Shown piece by piece: positions 1 to 8,558 of a DNA stretch of 64,000 nt. The stretch covers positions 29,459-93,458 of the forward strand of contig NZ_DFQV01000028.1 of assembly GCF_002377945.1 (NCBI RefSeq), in the 5' to 3' direction. This stretch comes from Psychrobacter sp. UBA3480 (GTDB lineage Bacteria; Pseudomonadota; Gammaproteobacteria; Pseudomonadales; Moraxellaceae). A model generated the notes under the pieces. The model saw only the letters and a list, made by a program, of their open reading frames with translations. It did not search any database and was not told the DNA's origin. Positions within the stretch are counted from its first letter, which is position 1, and each line of letters begins with the position of its first letter. Both the position numbers and the translations under genes were made by a program.

Positions 1-36
1 TCTAATTTTATAGGCTTTAAGAATTTGCGTGGGCAT
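1..36 (-). CDS. tnpB: TnpB (IS200/IS605 OrfB family), N-terminal fragment cut by left edge
   Basis: Read on the minus strand, an ATG at 36 opens MPTQILKAYKIR and runs off the window. This is the usual start of TnpB/OrfB proteins (short N-terminal tail, then KAYKxRLxP), the RNA-guided nucleases carried by IS200/IS605 elements and ancestral to Cas12. Only 12 residues are visible, so the call rests on resemblance to the family start and to the second tnpB at the right edge, which opens MKINKAYKFRLEP. A TATAAT-like box lies at 75-80 on the same strand. The gene lies just beyond the truncated end of the cas1 relic, so the element may have inserted there. Confidence 0.6.
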   Translation of the reverse strand, partial: MPTQILKAYKIR

Positions 37-114
37 ACAGAAGGTGCTTATATTTCGTGGTGTATTTATTATTAATTATACCACAATCGCTAAGAGTGGT
101 GACTAATAACGCAT

Positions 115-723
115 TCATCCCACTACTTTAGAAGTAGGGGACTTCTGCGCTAAGGTGTTAAATATTTTAAGTTTGTACTTAACGATAGCAGACATAAGCA
201 CAGCATTGTAATCACTAATATGCTTTGCTTTCAATGAATAACGGGCGTTTGATAATGTGAAATACTTAACATCAAACTGCGCGAGTCTAAAGGATTTGAC
301 GACTTGTTTATCCACAATACAGCGAAAAGGCTCCACAAAATCACATATTAGCGACTTACGGCGAAACCAGAGTTGATGCAACACACCAACGTAAACATCA
401 AAACCGAAAAGCCTAACAATACATTCTACAAAATTAAATAGTAGTGTATAGCCAATGCCTAGAGTCACATTAATAGGATCAATCTTTAGCCGTGGCTTTC
501 GGCCTTTCCACGTAGCAGACTTCATGTCCACAAAGTATTGCTGAAAATACAGCTTTGCAGCATTGCCTTCCACCCCCATTAGATAGTCTAGTGCAGGGCT
601 TTTCATTTGCGGTACGTCGTGATATTGATGATCATCAATAGCATCATAAATATTGTGCAAATAAATAGAGTAGGGGCAGAACAAGAAATCATTTAGGTGA
701 CTTATCCTAATAGCATTATCCAT
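115..723 (-). pseudogene. Cas4-Cas1 deletion fusion, remnant of the type V-A adaptation module
   Basis: The 202-residue open frame joins two different Cas proteins. Residues 1-41 match the start of type V Cas4 (ISHLNDFLFCPYSIYLHNIY, then a YHxxPQ motif). From about residue 43 it is the C-terminal catalytic half of Cas1 (MGVEGN, WKGRKPRLKIDPIN, GVLHQLWFRRKS, VEPFR). Cas1 metal-ligand candidates E52, H116 and D128/E131 remain, but the Cas1 N-terminal domain and nearly all of Cas4, including its nuclease motif and three of its four cluster cysteines, are gone. The last 13 or so residues come from the adjoining hairpin sequence. The start has a good GAGG site. I infer an in-frame deletion plus an insertion at the 3' end; spacer acquisition by this product is unlikely. 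Confidence 0.85.
119..140. repeat. Hairpin at the presumed left end of the TnpB element
   Basis: CTACTT-TAG-AAGTAG forms a perfect 6-bp stem flanked by C and G runs. It lies between the tnpB start and the point where Cas1 similarity stops. Subterminal hairpins at this place are usual in IS200/IS605 ends. It also encodes the aberrant last residues of the relic. It lacks the TCTACTnnnnGTAGAT form of a Cas12a repeat. Confidence 0.45.
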
Positions 724-740
724 TGCTAAACCTCAGACAT

Positions 741-771
741 AAAAAAACACCCTAATATAATATCAGGGTGT
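741..771 (-). terminator. Rho-independent terminator after cas12a
   Basis: On the minus strand ACACCCT/AGGGTGT form a stem followed by seven T. It separates cas12a from the Cas4-Cas1 relic, so the relic is probably poorly transcribed from the cas12a promoter. Confidence 0.8.
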
Positions 772-786
772 CTTCTTACACGGCGA

Positions 787-3700
787 TCACTTTTGATAAG
801 GCTTTGTTTGCACAAACTCCAACCAGTTTTTGTTCGTGATTTTTAAATCAAGACCTTTGTAATCATCTCCAGTATGGCTTTGGATCTGACGCATAACCCA
901 TAAACCTTTTAGAGCGATATGATAAGCGCCATTAGCGTCAGCATCCTTTGGCAACACAGTTGATGTTTCAGACGAGCTATCTGCGTCCATACCATCATAA
1001 TCTCTTGTGTCAAAGAACACGCCAGCATCATTACTAACAGGCGATAGAATAAAATCCTCGACCTTAGAGCCGTTGGTTTTACTGTATCGCATCGCTAGCA
1101 AAGTTTTTAATAAAAAGATGATACTGCTATACATGGACTTATCACCTTTGGACTTAATCATGGGACGTAGATCACGACCAGCCAGCTCTCCGTGATAGTC
1201 GATATCATAAGAAGAGAACAAAGCCTTTAGCTCGGTATTTACATCAATCTGCTTTTGGCCGCCTTTATTATTGTTGGCGTTTTTATCATAAACATAACGC
1301 TTAGTACCATGAGAGCAGATAGTCCAGTCTGTACGGGTATCTTGCGCCCGAGTACCAAAATTACTGTAATCAAACTCGAACTCAAAAAAATCTTTTTCTT
1401 TGTTGTACCGAATGCTATCGAAGCGATCAATAAAGTCTTTGGCTTGCTCGACGTTCTCATATTTAGGTTTTAGCAGATCAACAAATCCTGTTACGGGATC
1501 TATTTTACTTGTATTCCATGCTGGCACATAGAACAAGAACCCTGTTTGTTTACCCAAGTCCTTAAACGCGGTAAAAGCACTTGTTAACTGCAGAGCCTTA
1601 CGCGCGCCGCCGAGTGCATCTGACTCAAACTCCTTAAAGACTAAATAGTTCAACTTGTCGATTAAAGCCTTCTCAAATGCTTGATACACCTGCTTCTCGA
1701 CCTTAAAACGCCCGCGCTTAAATCCAAAGTTCAAGTCCTCAAGAACAACCACCGCATTGTACTCATAAATAAGTTTAGCAAGCTTATGTACGACTTGGCT
1801 TAAGTAACCCTTCTTTAGATCCTTAATGTTCTCAATCACACCCCAATTTTTTCTAGCGTCATCCCGTTCTTTTTCACGGGTATCAAGCAGCGTATGATAT
1901 GGGGTTACGGTCTTATTGCTTGATACAACATCATTCAGACTCTCTTGATGAATAATGAGGCCATCCTGATTGATAACTGTGAGGTAGAGTAGGTGCCTCT
2001 CGCCGCGATCAATACCGATTAGGTGCATATCTTTGTTCTGATCATCACGAATAGTGTCCTTAACCAAGTTGTTAAACTGACCAGGACCAATACCATCGGC
2101 TTTAAAGTTCATCGTTACTGGCAAATGCAATAAGAACTTATCGGCAGTATATCGCTTGTCTTTAACAATCTCATAATCAAGTACTCGACTAGCATCAGGC
2201 GTGAGTGGGTTTTTCGAATATACACGCTCACCTTTTTTGTGCTTAATGGTATTTTCGGGATCTATCGACGCTTTTCTGTAGAATAGCTCTCCCTCGCCGT
2301 TAAGTTTGTAAACGGCGTCTTTAAGGTTTTCATCATCAAACAACGCTTTAAAGTAGATTGTATGCAAGTTAGGCTTGCCCCGTGAGTTTACAGAGAAGTC
2401 TTTGTTATAAATCTCAAACAAATACAACTGACCGTTTTCAACAAGGGTGTCGATATAATCAGCATCTACGTCCTCAAACGTAACCTTATAGCCCTGCTTA
2501 CTCACCTCGTTATAGAACTCACTGATATCTTTATATGTACTGGTGTCAGAGAATTTAAAGCCAAACTCATGCCAATCTTTGTGCTTGGCCACGCTTTGCT
2601 TAAAGAAGTCAATCAACTGATGGCAATGCTCAATATTGAAATCATCCCCTTTTTTATGAGTGCCTTTTTCATAATTCTCAAGCAACTGTTGTGAAGGGGC
2701 AAAATAATCGATGTTACCTTTAGCAAAGAACACTTTAGGGAACATCTTATTCGGCCCAGGTAGCAGCTTATAGCGCATTTTTTGATAAGGGCTATTACTG
2801 TTTTCTGATCCAGGTGTAATCTCAGGGGCCTGCTCAAACACCTTCTTATGAGACTTATCCATAAGCGCTAAGTAGTAACGACCGTCTCTTTGAAGCAAGA
2901 CACTTAAGCGAGACTTTTCTTTATTGACATCCCAACCTTCCAACAAGTTAGCATTTTCAAAGTTTAGTTTGAATTGCTCGTTGCTATACGGTTTTTGGCT
3001 AATGTAGTTACGTACTTTATTATAAAGCGGGAAGAACAGCTTTAGCTCTTCATACAAGGGTAAGAAGTCATTATAGAAACGCGCATCGATATCAAGAAGG
3101 CTGTCTTCTTCAATAACAGAACCTAGAGGCTTCACAAAATGTATTAGGTTCATGACGGCATCTAAAAAATGCTTGATATTTGCAACCTCTGCACCTTTTT
3201 GCAGCAGCTGGCGTGTACCTTCTTCGATTTCAGAATTCAGCACGCCTTTGATAGTGGTGTACTTGTTATCAATATCCCGTAGTAAGTCCACAGCAGCCTT
3301 ACCGTCCTCTTTAGGCTCATTGACAAAGTACCTTGTAAAGTAATCTTGCACAGGGTTTATGATGCCAGACTTGCGTAAGCCGTTGTCTGAGTCAGTGCTG
3401 GCAAGATAAGCCTGATAAGCCGCCTCTATTGTGGCCACACTATGATAACCCTTAGTAAAGGCGTCTTTCTTTTTGTAAAGATCACTGGTTTTTTTCTGTG
3501 ATTTGGCAGCGGCGAGTTGGTCAAGATGGTCTGGATTGATATGGTGATCATAATAATAACCAAGCGCTATAGGTAGTACCGAATAATCACCAAACAGACG
3601 ATTTGATATTGAAGAAATCGCCTTATCGTTTTTGAGGTAAATCTTTGTTAGATCGAAAGAGGGTAGGGACGCAACAAGGTGTTTTAATGAATCAAGTAGG

Positions 3701-4728
3701 GTGTGCTCACTACTGTCGTTTGGCACCATAAGCAAATGCGATAGGTAGTAGTCATTAATGGCATCATACAGCTCACGATCATCGGCAAACTTCTCAGGCA
3801 GGAATGACAAAGAGCCTCTATCACTTAGTATTTGCTTGTATAACGGTCTTATTTTAGGTGCTTTACGGTTGCCACTACTTCTTGGTGATTGTTGGTTATA
3901 TTCGTTGATAAGCTCGTTTAACCCTTGCGTTTTTTTGGCACCACTTTGAGTAGACACGCCGCCTATAAGCTGATTAAACCGGTCAATACCTTGCTGGCTT
4001 AGCAGCTCGTTATAAAATGAAATATTTAATACATCATCAAGAACAAAGCCTGCAGAGAATATCGATGATAGCTCAGTGGAAACCTGATTCTGGAGCGACT
4101 CATACAAAGCAGGGTAGTCATCTTTAATGAGTTGTAGGCTATTCATATTCTCAATGAATTTAGGCAGGTTCTCATGGATGATACGGAAGGCTAAAGCAGT
4201 ATGCTTAGCATCAGCGCTATAAATATTTTTGCGGTTTTCATGAAACCCTATGAAGTAGGTCGCAAAATTCTTAAAGTCATCTACAAAGAACAAGTCGGCA
4301 TCATTCTTCTTATTGTATTCCAATACGAATGACTCTAGGTTCTTAGTAAGCAATTCCTTCTTAAAAAGCTCACTAAACTCAGTCTTGAATTCAGCGGCTG
4401 TAAATGCGCTGGTAATCTGTTTGCGTAGATTATCTTGAATACGAACCAATTGCTTTTTTGTCTTATCGTCAGGATTTTTCTTATTATCTTCATAGGAGGC
4501 AAGAAACTCATCCAAATTGCTTATAGATAACTGGCTAAGCGCTCTGGATATGAAGTCCTTATGATACACATCGATGGTCTTTTTTATGCGCTTGTAATTA
4601 GTAGCAAGCTTCTCATCAGTTTCTACAAAGCCTTTTTTCTGAACATGCTCTAAGGTTTTACCCATAGGCCTCAATTCAAACTTCAAGGTTTTAGTGACGC
4701 TGTACTGGTTGGTAAATCTGTCTAACAT
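787..4728 (-). CDS. cas12a: Cas12a (Cpf1), RNA-guided DNA nuclease of type V-A CRISPR
   Basis: This 1313-residue protein is full length and closely resembles Moraxella Cas12a. It processes its own pre-crRNA and cuts DNA next to a T-rich PAM with one RuvC site. RuvC acidic residues are intact: D907 in GIDRGERHLLYLTVI, E997 in VVVLEDLNFGFKRGR and D1264 in DADANGAYHIALKG. The Nuc-domain arginine is probably R1214 (AMRYSKT). The RNA-processing region keeps its His and Lys residues (IKHKKGE, SKN, VKDKRY). The start follows a GAGG site six bases upstream. No cas2, intact cas1 or cas4, or CRISPR array is visible, so it needs crRNAs from elsewhere. A hairpin shared with many accessory genes here lies in its leader. 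Confidence 0.97.
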   Translation of the reverse strand: MLDRFTNQYSVTKTLKFELRPMGKTLEHVQKKGFVETDEKLATNYKRIKKTIDVYHKDFISRALSQLSISNLDEFLASYEDNKKNPDDKTKKQLVRIQDNLRKQITSAFTAAEFKTEFSELFKKELLTKNLESFVLEYNKKNDADLFFVDDFKNFATYFIGFHENRKNIYSADAKHTALAFRIIHENLPKFIENMNSLQLIKDDYPALYESLQNQVSTELSSIFSAGFVLDDVLNISFYNELLSQQGIDRFNQLIGGVSTQSGAKKTQGLNELINEYNQQSPRSSGNRKAPKIRPLYKQILSDRGSLSFLPEKFADDRELYDAINDYYLSHLLMVPNDSSEHTLLDSLKHLVASLPSFDLTKIYLKNDKAISSISNRLFGDYSVLPIALGYYYDHHINPDHLDQLAAAKSQKKTSDLYKKKDAFTKGYHSVATIEAAYQAYLASTDSDNGLRKSGIINPVQDYFTRYFVNEPKEDGKAAVDLLRDIDNKYTTIKGVLNSEIEEGTRQLLQKGAEVANIKHFLDAVMNLIHFVKPLGSVIEEDSLLDIDARFYNDFLPLYEELKLFFPLYNKVRNYISQKPYSNEQFKLNFENANLLEGWDVNKEKSRLSVLLQRDGRYYLALMDKSHKKVFEQAPEITPGSENSNSPYQKMRYKLLPGPNKMFPKVFFAKGNIDYFAPSQQLLENYEKGTHKKGDDFNIEHCHQLIDFFKQSVAKHKDWHEFGFKFSDTSTYKDISEFYNEVSKQGYKVTFEDVDADYIDTLVENGQLYLFEIYNKDFSVNSRGKPNLHTIYFKALFDDENLKDAVYKLNGEGELFYRKASIDPENTIKHKKGERVYSKNPLTPDASRVLDYEIVKDKRYTADKFLLHLPVTMNFKADGIGPGQFNNLVKDTIRDDQNKDMHLIGIDRGERHLLYLTVINQDGLIIHQESLNDVVSSNKTVTPYHTLLDTREKERDDARKNWGVIENIKDLKKGYLSQVVHKLAKLIYEYNAVVVLEDLNFGFKRGRFKVEKQVYQAFEKALIDKLNYLVFKEFESDALGGARKALQLTSAFTAFKDLGKQTGFLFYVPAWNTSKIDPVTGFVDLLKPKYENVEQAKDFIDRFDSIRYNKEKDFFEFEFDYSNFGTRAQDTRTDWTICSHGTKRYVYDKNANNNKGGQKQIDVNTELKALFSSYDIDYHGELAGRDLRPMIKSKGDKSMYSSIIFLLKTLLAMRYSKTNGSKVEDFILSPVSNDAGVFFDTRDYDGMDADSSSETSTVLPKDADANGAYHIALKGLWVMRQIQSHTGDDYKGLDLKITNKNWLEFVQTKPYQK

Positions 4729-4762
4729 AACGACCTCTTGTTGGTTGGGTGGTGTAAAAAAT

Positions 4763-4780
4763 AGTGGCTGATTGCCTACT
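4763..4780 (-). promoter_or_regulatory. Bulged leader hairpin in the cas12a 5' region
   Basis: On the minus strand AGT-A-GGC-AATCA-GCC-ACT has the same architecture as the leader hairpins of the cassette genes (paired arm, bulged A, GGC/GCC, five-base loop). No GTACGACTTATTGG promoter is visible upstream of this copy. Confidence 0.6.
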
Positions 4781-4797
4781 TATTGCGAATGAAGTAA

Positions 4798-4823
4798 ATA
4801 TCAGCTCACAAGGGAGCTGATAT
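4798..4823. repeat. 10-bp perfect inverted repeat upstream of cas12a
   Basis: ATATCAGCTC and GAGCTGATAT flank a six-base loop between the kinase-like gene and cas12a. It has no good T-run on either strand, so it may be an operator or a weak terminator of the upstream gene. Confidence 0.5.
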
Positions 4824-4873
4824 GCGTAGGGAAACGGCGGCCTGGTATTTTAGATCTGATAAATACTTACAGC

Positions 4874-5488
4874 TTAGGCATGACTTTTTATCAATTCATG
4901 CGCTTCATCTAATCGCACAAGGTTTTTAACGAACGTGGACAACTGTGATTCCAGCACTAAAGCGTCATCAGTTTTGTTCTCAATGACGTGTAATGGCTTT
5001 GATGTTGCAGGCGGGTTGTAACCTGTCACTTCATTATGAGCATCCCAATTGGCCAATTTCCAATTATCTCGCGCCTCATTTCGGGAAACCAGACGAGTTT
5101 TTGCCAAATCGGCATCAGTGCTCATCCACACGAGTACTAAAATAGCGTCAAATGGCTTAATTATCTCTTCTAGACGATCCAACCAGGCGTCATCTAAAAA
5201 CTGCTCCATAAACGGGGCGTTGCAAATCACATCTGTTGTACGCAAAGATATGTTATCGACTGCAAGCGCCTCTAGTGTTGCATATTCAAGCGGAGCCACC
5301 TTGTCTTGATAGACATCACTCTCGCGATCGGTACTAGCTTGACCTAAAATCGATAAGATTTTTGGGCTAAAAGCATGGCTCATCGTGTCCTTATCTAAAA
5401 AGACTGCACCTAGCGATTCTGCTAAATCTTCACTGAAACGGGATTTGCCACTACCGGCGGGGCCGCCAACCAATATCAACTTTCTCAT
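4874..5488 (-). CDS. P-loop kinase-like ATP-binding protein (AAA_33 type)
   Basis: About 204 residues beginning MRKLILVGGPAGSGKSRFS, a Walker A loop straight after the first beta strand, as in small nucleotide, tRNA and zeta-toxin-like kinases. A second acidic motif (FLDKDTMSHAF) and a strand ending VLVWMSTD follow. The substrate cannot be told from sequence. The ATG at 5488 is preferred over the one at 5494 because AGGA lies six bases before it. It lies about 40 bases after the winged-helix gene at 5534-6157 and upstream of cas12a on the same strand, so the three may be co-transcribed, though an inverted repeat separates it from cas12a. Confidence 0.7.
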   Translation of the reverse strand: MRKLILVGGPAGSGKSRFSEDLAESLGAVFLDKDTMSHAFSPKILSILGQASTDRESDVYQDKVAPLEYATLEALAVDNISLRTTDVICNAPFMEQFLDDAWLDRLEEIIKPFDAILVLVWMSTDADLAKTRLVSRNEARDNWKLANWDAHNEVTGYNPPATSKPLHVIENKTDDALVLESQLSTFVKNLVRLDEAHELIKSHA

Positions 5489-5533
5489 AAACATTCCTAT
5501 AATTTAAGTAAGTGCTCTAACCAAGTGTATCTA

Positions 5534-6157
5534 TTAATCGTTAACCACAACACCTAGATTTGCATCAAAAACAGTTTTGCCTCGACGGATAGAAGGGGCG
5601 AGGGGTCCTGTATCGTGTAATAAAGAATAAGCAGGCTCTCTTCTAACACCTTCATGGTATGACTTAAAGTATCCTGCCCGATACAAGCTATATAAATACG
5701 ATTGAGCATAAGTATAACTAACATCTATGTCGTAATGCTCTTTTATATACTCTAACACCGTCTCAATTTCGAACACTATATCGTTACTAGTATTTATAAC
5801 TCTAATAGCTTCCCAAACGTAGTTTCTATGCTCGGATTCTTGATATATTCCCTTTAGATCAATCTGAGGTGGCATTTTAGATGCTTTAATAACGCTAAAG
5901 ACAAATCGTTTACCACCAGTAGGACTTTTACCTAGCGGCTCTTTGGCGATATATCCAGCTTTCGCCCAAGCATCAAGCCATGACTTTACTTGTTCATAGC
6001 TGAGTTTAGTAAGCTCGACTAACTCAAGGGTTTGCACAGGTTCTGACAAACCAACAAGAGCATTCCATAGGGTTATTTTCGTGAAGTCACCACGAACAAA
6101 CACTGGATTCCCCGGCATTTTCCCTTCAAGCACAGGGTTAGGATGGGCATTTTCCAT
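5534..6157 (-). CDS. Unknown protein with probable winged-helix domains
   Basis: The 207-residue protein has two regions that look like winged helices: residues 28-85 (TLWNALVGLSEPVQTLELVELTKLSYEQVKSWLDAWAKAGYIAK) and 115-175 (VWEAIRVIN...YAQSYLYSLYRAGYFK). Both end in the hydrophobic-glycine turn typical of such folds. This suggests DNA binding, perhaps regulation of its own operon, but I do not recognise the family. It is the first gene of the minus-strand run leading into the kinase-like gene and cas12a. The upstream 180 bases are AT-rich and lack the cassette promoter. Confidence 0.55.
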   Translation of the reverse strand: MENAHPNPVLEGKMPGNPVFVRGDFTKITLWNALVGLSEPVQTLELVELTKLSYEQVKSWLDAWAKAGYIAKEPLGKSPTGGKRFVFSVIKASKMPPQIDLKGIYQESEHRNYVWEAIRVINTSNDIVFEIETVLEYIKEHYDIDVSYTYAQSYLYSLYRAGYFKSYHEGVRREPAYSLLHDTGPLAPSIRRGKTVFDANLGVVVND

Positions 6158-6340
6158 ACGAGACCTTTAGCGATAATTTGAATAAATTGTAATAATTATT
6201 TATTGTAACCATAATTTATACTAAAATACACTATATTTCCCTCTAACAATATATTCAATACGTTCGACTACCTCTTAAGCAGTATTATTGAGGTTTGATC
6301 TCTGCTTGACCCAAAATAATTTTAGCAAAAGGCATGAAAC

Positions 6341-6592
6341 ATGAATAACCTATTAGCCGGTATGGTTCTAGTAGTAGGTCTTATCTGGTCGGTGAGCTGT
6401 CTATTTTTTCAAGATACAGAATCGGAAATTAAGACTAAAACCGAGATAGTGGAAACAGGGCAGAAGAGCAGCAATGCCTTTGCTCAACATCAAGCCATAG
6501 CAGCACAAAAAGATTTGATGGAGATCCAGCAAGACCAAGCAGAAGAAGGTTTGGATCAGACGAGTGAGTCGTTAGGGGAGTCTGTTAGGTAA
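6341..6592 (+). CDS. Small single-pass membrane protein
   Basis: 83 residues: one N-terminal hydrophobic segment (residues 4-23, LLAGMVLVVGLIWSVSCLFF) followed by a charged, Gln-rich, probably helical tail (HQAIAAQKDLMEIQQDQAEEGLDQ). The cysteine at the end of the segment does not sit in a good lipobox. AAGG lies about eight bases before the ATG. It is followed by a clean terminator and stands alone. Function unknown. Confidence 0.55.
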   Translation: MNNLLAGMVLVVGLIWSVSCLFFQDTESEIKTKTEIVETGQKSSNAFAQHQAIAAQKDLMEIQQDQAEEGLDQTSESLGESVR

Positions 6593-6618
6593 TAATTACG
6601 GGTTATAATCGTACAAGG

Positions 6619-6641
6619 CCGCCGACTAAGGCGGTTTTTTT
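6619..6641 (+). terminator. Rho-independent terminator
   Basis: CCGCC/GGCGG stem followed by seven T, ending the small membrane-protein gene. Confidence 0.75.
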
Positions 6642-6749
6642 GTGGGCAAAATTAGCATGATTAGAATATACCGCAGCACCACCAGAACCTTTAATTTACT
6701 TTATATTGTTTTAATTTTCTTTAAATGCCTTTAATTATTATATAAAATC

Positions 6750-6809
6750 TTGCAATAGTACGAATTATTGGTTATAATTACAAGCAAGAGATAGGCAGTC
6801 AGCCACCTC
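6750..6809 (+). promoter_or_regulatory. Cassette promoter and leader hairpin for the gene at 6831
   Basis: TTGCAA, a 17-bp spacer containing GTACGAATTATTGG, and TATAAT at 6773-6778. A GGC/GCC hairpin with a bulged A follows at about 6788-6809 (one mismatch in the outer arm). AT-rich tracts lie upstream. Confidence 0.75.
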
Positions 6810-6830
6810 AAAATTCAATAAGGACACAAC

Positions 6831-7427
6831 ATGCAAACTGTACTAGATAAAACCGAAGCACAAACTATTGAAACGCTGTTCAAAGACATCTTTAAAGTGA
6901 CGGATGCTGAGTCAGCAACCTTTGAATTACAAAGTATCTTAGGCTGCACTAACTACCACACCAATATCTCCAATGGCGTAAAAACCATCGGCAAGTCAGT
7001 ATTCGTTGAAAATAACGTGAAAGTACGCTTATCTACGAGTCTCGCAGAAGTTGATATGTTGGTATGTTTGGTTCTAGGGACCAATGAAGAAGTTAATAAA
7101 CCAGAAGATATCTATACGCTAGACGATAGCCTTGTTTTTAGCTCGATCAAAACGGTGTCACCTGCAATCTATCATGAATACATCTATAACGAAGACCCTA
7201 AAATCCGAATTGAGCCGCCATTAGCTTTTGATATGTCGTTTAGTTTGATGTATGCAATAGATTTGGTAGAGGAATTGATAATAGATAAGGCGGATGGTTT
7301 TATTCCAATGTTAGATATCGCCACCACCCTACTTAATGAAAATCCCATACAAAACGTTGTTGATGAAAATGTCATTAGCAAATTGATTGAAGATGTTAAA
7401 GCACAAGCGTTATCATTCATCAGCTAG
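6831..7427 (+). CDS. Unknown cassette protein, acidic, 198 aa
   Basis: I do not recognise this protein. It is soluble-looking, acidic and without cysteine clusters or a Walker motif, with a hydrophobic helix near residues 135-150 (AFDMSFSLMYAIDLVEELI). It is a one-gene unit: the shared GTACGA promoter and hairpin precede it, an AAGGACAC site lies before the ATG, and a strong terminator follows within 40 bases. A role in defence, anti-defence or plasmid fitness is possible only by context. Confidence 0.6.
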   Translation: MQTVLDKTEAQTIETLFKDIFKVTDAESATFELQSILGCTNYHTNISNGVKTIGKSVFVENNVKVRLSTSLAEVDMLVCLVLGTNEEVNKPEDIYTLDDSLVFSSIKTVSPAIYHEYIYNEDPKIRIEPPLAFDMSFSLMYAIDLVEELIIDKADGFIPMLDIATTLLNENPIQNVVDENVISKLIEDVKAQALSFIS

Positions 7428-7454
7428 CTCAAAAACAGCCAATCAGAAACCAAT

Positions 7455-7487
7455 AAAAAAGCCGATTGTCATCAATCGGCTTTTTTA
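7455..7487 (+). terminator. Rho-independent terminator
   Basis: GCCGATTG/CAATCGGC stem flanked by A and T runs, ending the gene at 6831-7427. Confidence 0.85.
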
Positions 7488-7510
7488 TTAAAATAAATAG
7501 CGACCAATAA

Positions 7511-7566
7511 TTGATAGTGTACGAAATAATGGCTATAATATATTAATGATTAGGCAATAGTGCCAC
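7511..7566 (+). promoter_or_regulatory. Cassette promoter and leader hairpin for the gene at 7598
   Basis: TTGATA, 17-bp spacer with GTACGAAATAATGG, TATAAT at 7534-7539, then GATTAGGC...GCC. A TTAAAATAAATAG element lies just upstream at about 7487-7500, overlapping the previous terminator. Confidence 0.75.
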
Positions 7567-7597
7567 TCTATGACAGAATAAAAACAGAGGTTAGAAT

Positions 7598-8455
7598 ATG
7601 GAGCAGGTTATCGACATTAGCAATGTGTCCAAAACGGATCTTTTACAAATGACAGAAACAGAGGTTTTTGATTTTATTATCGATACTGCAGAGGGTGATG
7701 CAGGTGACGAGCTACTGGCTCAGCTCGACACATTAACAGAGACTCAAGCCACGCGCTTAAGATACAACACGGTTAAAAGATTTCAAGAGTGCCATAAAAA
7801 ACCTACTAAACGCCACGGTATCTACACCTTAAGAGATTACTTTTCAGATTTCGATGGCATGGTTTTTGGTCTAAACACTCCGGTAGCCAGTAGCTTATCT
7901 ATCGTTGATATGTACTTATTTAAAGGGACCAGCACAAAGGTATTTGAGTCAGAGTGGGCAAATGAAGGCAGTGCTAAAAACCACGTTGTTAAAAAATGGT
8001 CGAGCTTAATTAGAAACAAGATCGCGCAAGACGCGCTGGCCAATAAAAATCGTCGGGAAGAAGAGGCTGAAATGCTGCAATGGGTAAGCGTAGGCTCTAT
8101 TTTTGCTGTGTTGACGGTGATGGCGGATCAAACACCTGGATCGGCCCACGCACCGCGTGAGTTCTATCAGGTAGTAGAAATCAAGAGTATCTACACGGTC
8201 ATTATTAAGAAGCTAGAAACCATCGTGCCAATTGGCGATGTGGCTAAACCTGTACTTGACTCATTCGTCGGCAAGCCAATAGAAAAGCGCCTAGCAACAG
8301 GTACATTCTTTGGAGTGGGCGGTATGGATGGCTATCGATATCTACGCTTTGAAGCAGGGCACCGCGACACTCATGCATACTTGGTGAAAAAGTCTACAAC
8401 AGATGATCAGTACCGCCCAATTAAGAAGTTGATTGAGTCACAACCTACACATTAA
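7598..8455 (+). CDS. Unknown cassette protein, 285 aa
   Basis: I cannot place this 285-residue protein in a family. It is basic in the middle (residues 60-75 and 125-155 rich in Lys and Arg: RYNTVKRFQECHKKPTKRH, NHVVKKWSSLIRNKIAQ), so nucleic-acid binding is conceivable. It is a single-gene cassette with the shared promoter and hairpin, an AGAGG site before the ATG and a terminator about 60 bases after the stop. The downstream neighbour converges on it. Confidence 0.6.
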   Translation: MEQVIDISNVSKTDLLQMTETEVFDFIIDTAEGDAGDELLAQLDTLTETQATRLRYNTVKRFQECHKKPTKRHGIYTLRDYFSDFDGMVFGLNTPVASSLSIVDMYLFKGTSTKVFESEWANEGSAKNHVVKKWSSLIRNKIAQDALANKNRREEEAEMLQWVSVGSIFAVLTVMADQTPGSAHAPREFYQVVEIKSIYTVIIKKLETIVPIGDVAKPVLDSFVGKPIEKRLATGTFFGVGGMDGYRYLRFEAGHRDTHAYLVKKSTTDDQYRPIKKLIESQPTH

Positions 8456-8512
8456 CCAGTATTGCGCTCAATGTTTAGTACGAAACATCTACAACCATGA
8501 TGAATAATAATA

Positions 8513-8556
8513 CGAACTGCCTACTACATTAGAAGTAGAGACAGTTCGTTTTTTTT
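8513..8556. terminator. Terminator between convergent genes
   Basis: CGAACTG/CAGTTCG outer stem with an inner CTACT/AGTAG stem and eight T. The inner hairpin resembles the one at 119-140. Confidence 0.7.
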
Positions 8557-8558
8557 GG

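Noticed and set aside
119..140. CTACTT-TAG-AAGTAG hairpin near the Cas1 relic as a Cas12a repeat
   Set aside because: It lacks the TCTAC-T-n4-GTAGA form and AATT start. Its place fits an insertion-sequence end hairpin better.
8513..8556. CTACT/AGTAG hairpin as a Cas12a repeat
   Set aside because: It is enclosed by a longer stem followed by eight T, i.e. a terminator between convergent genes.
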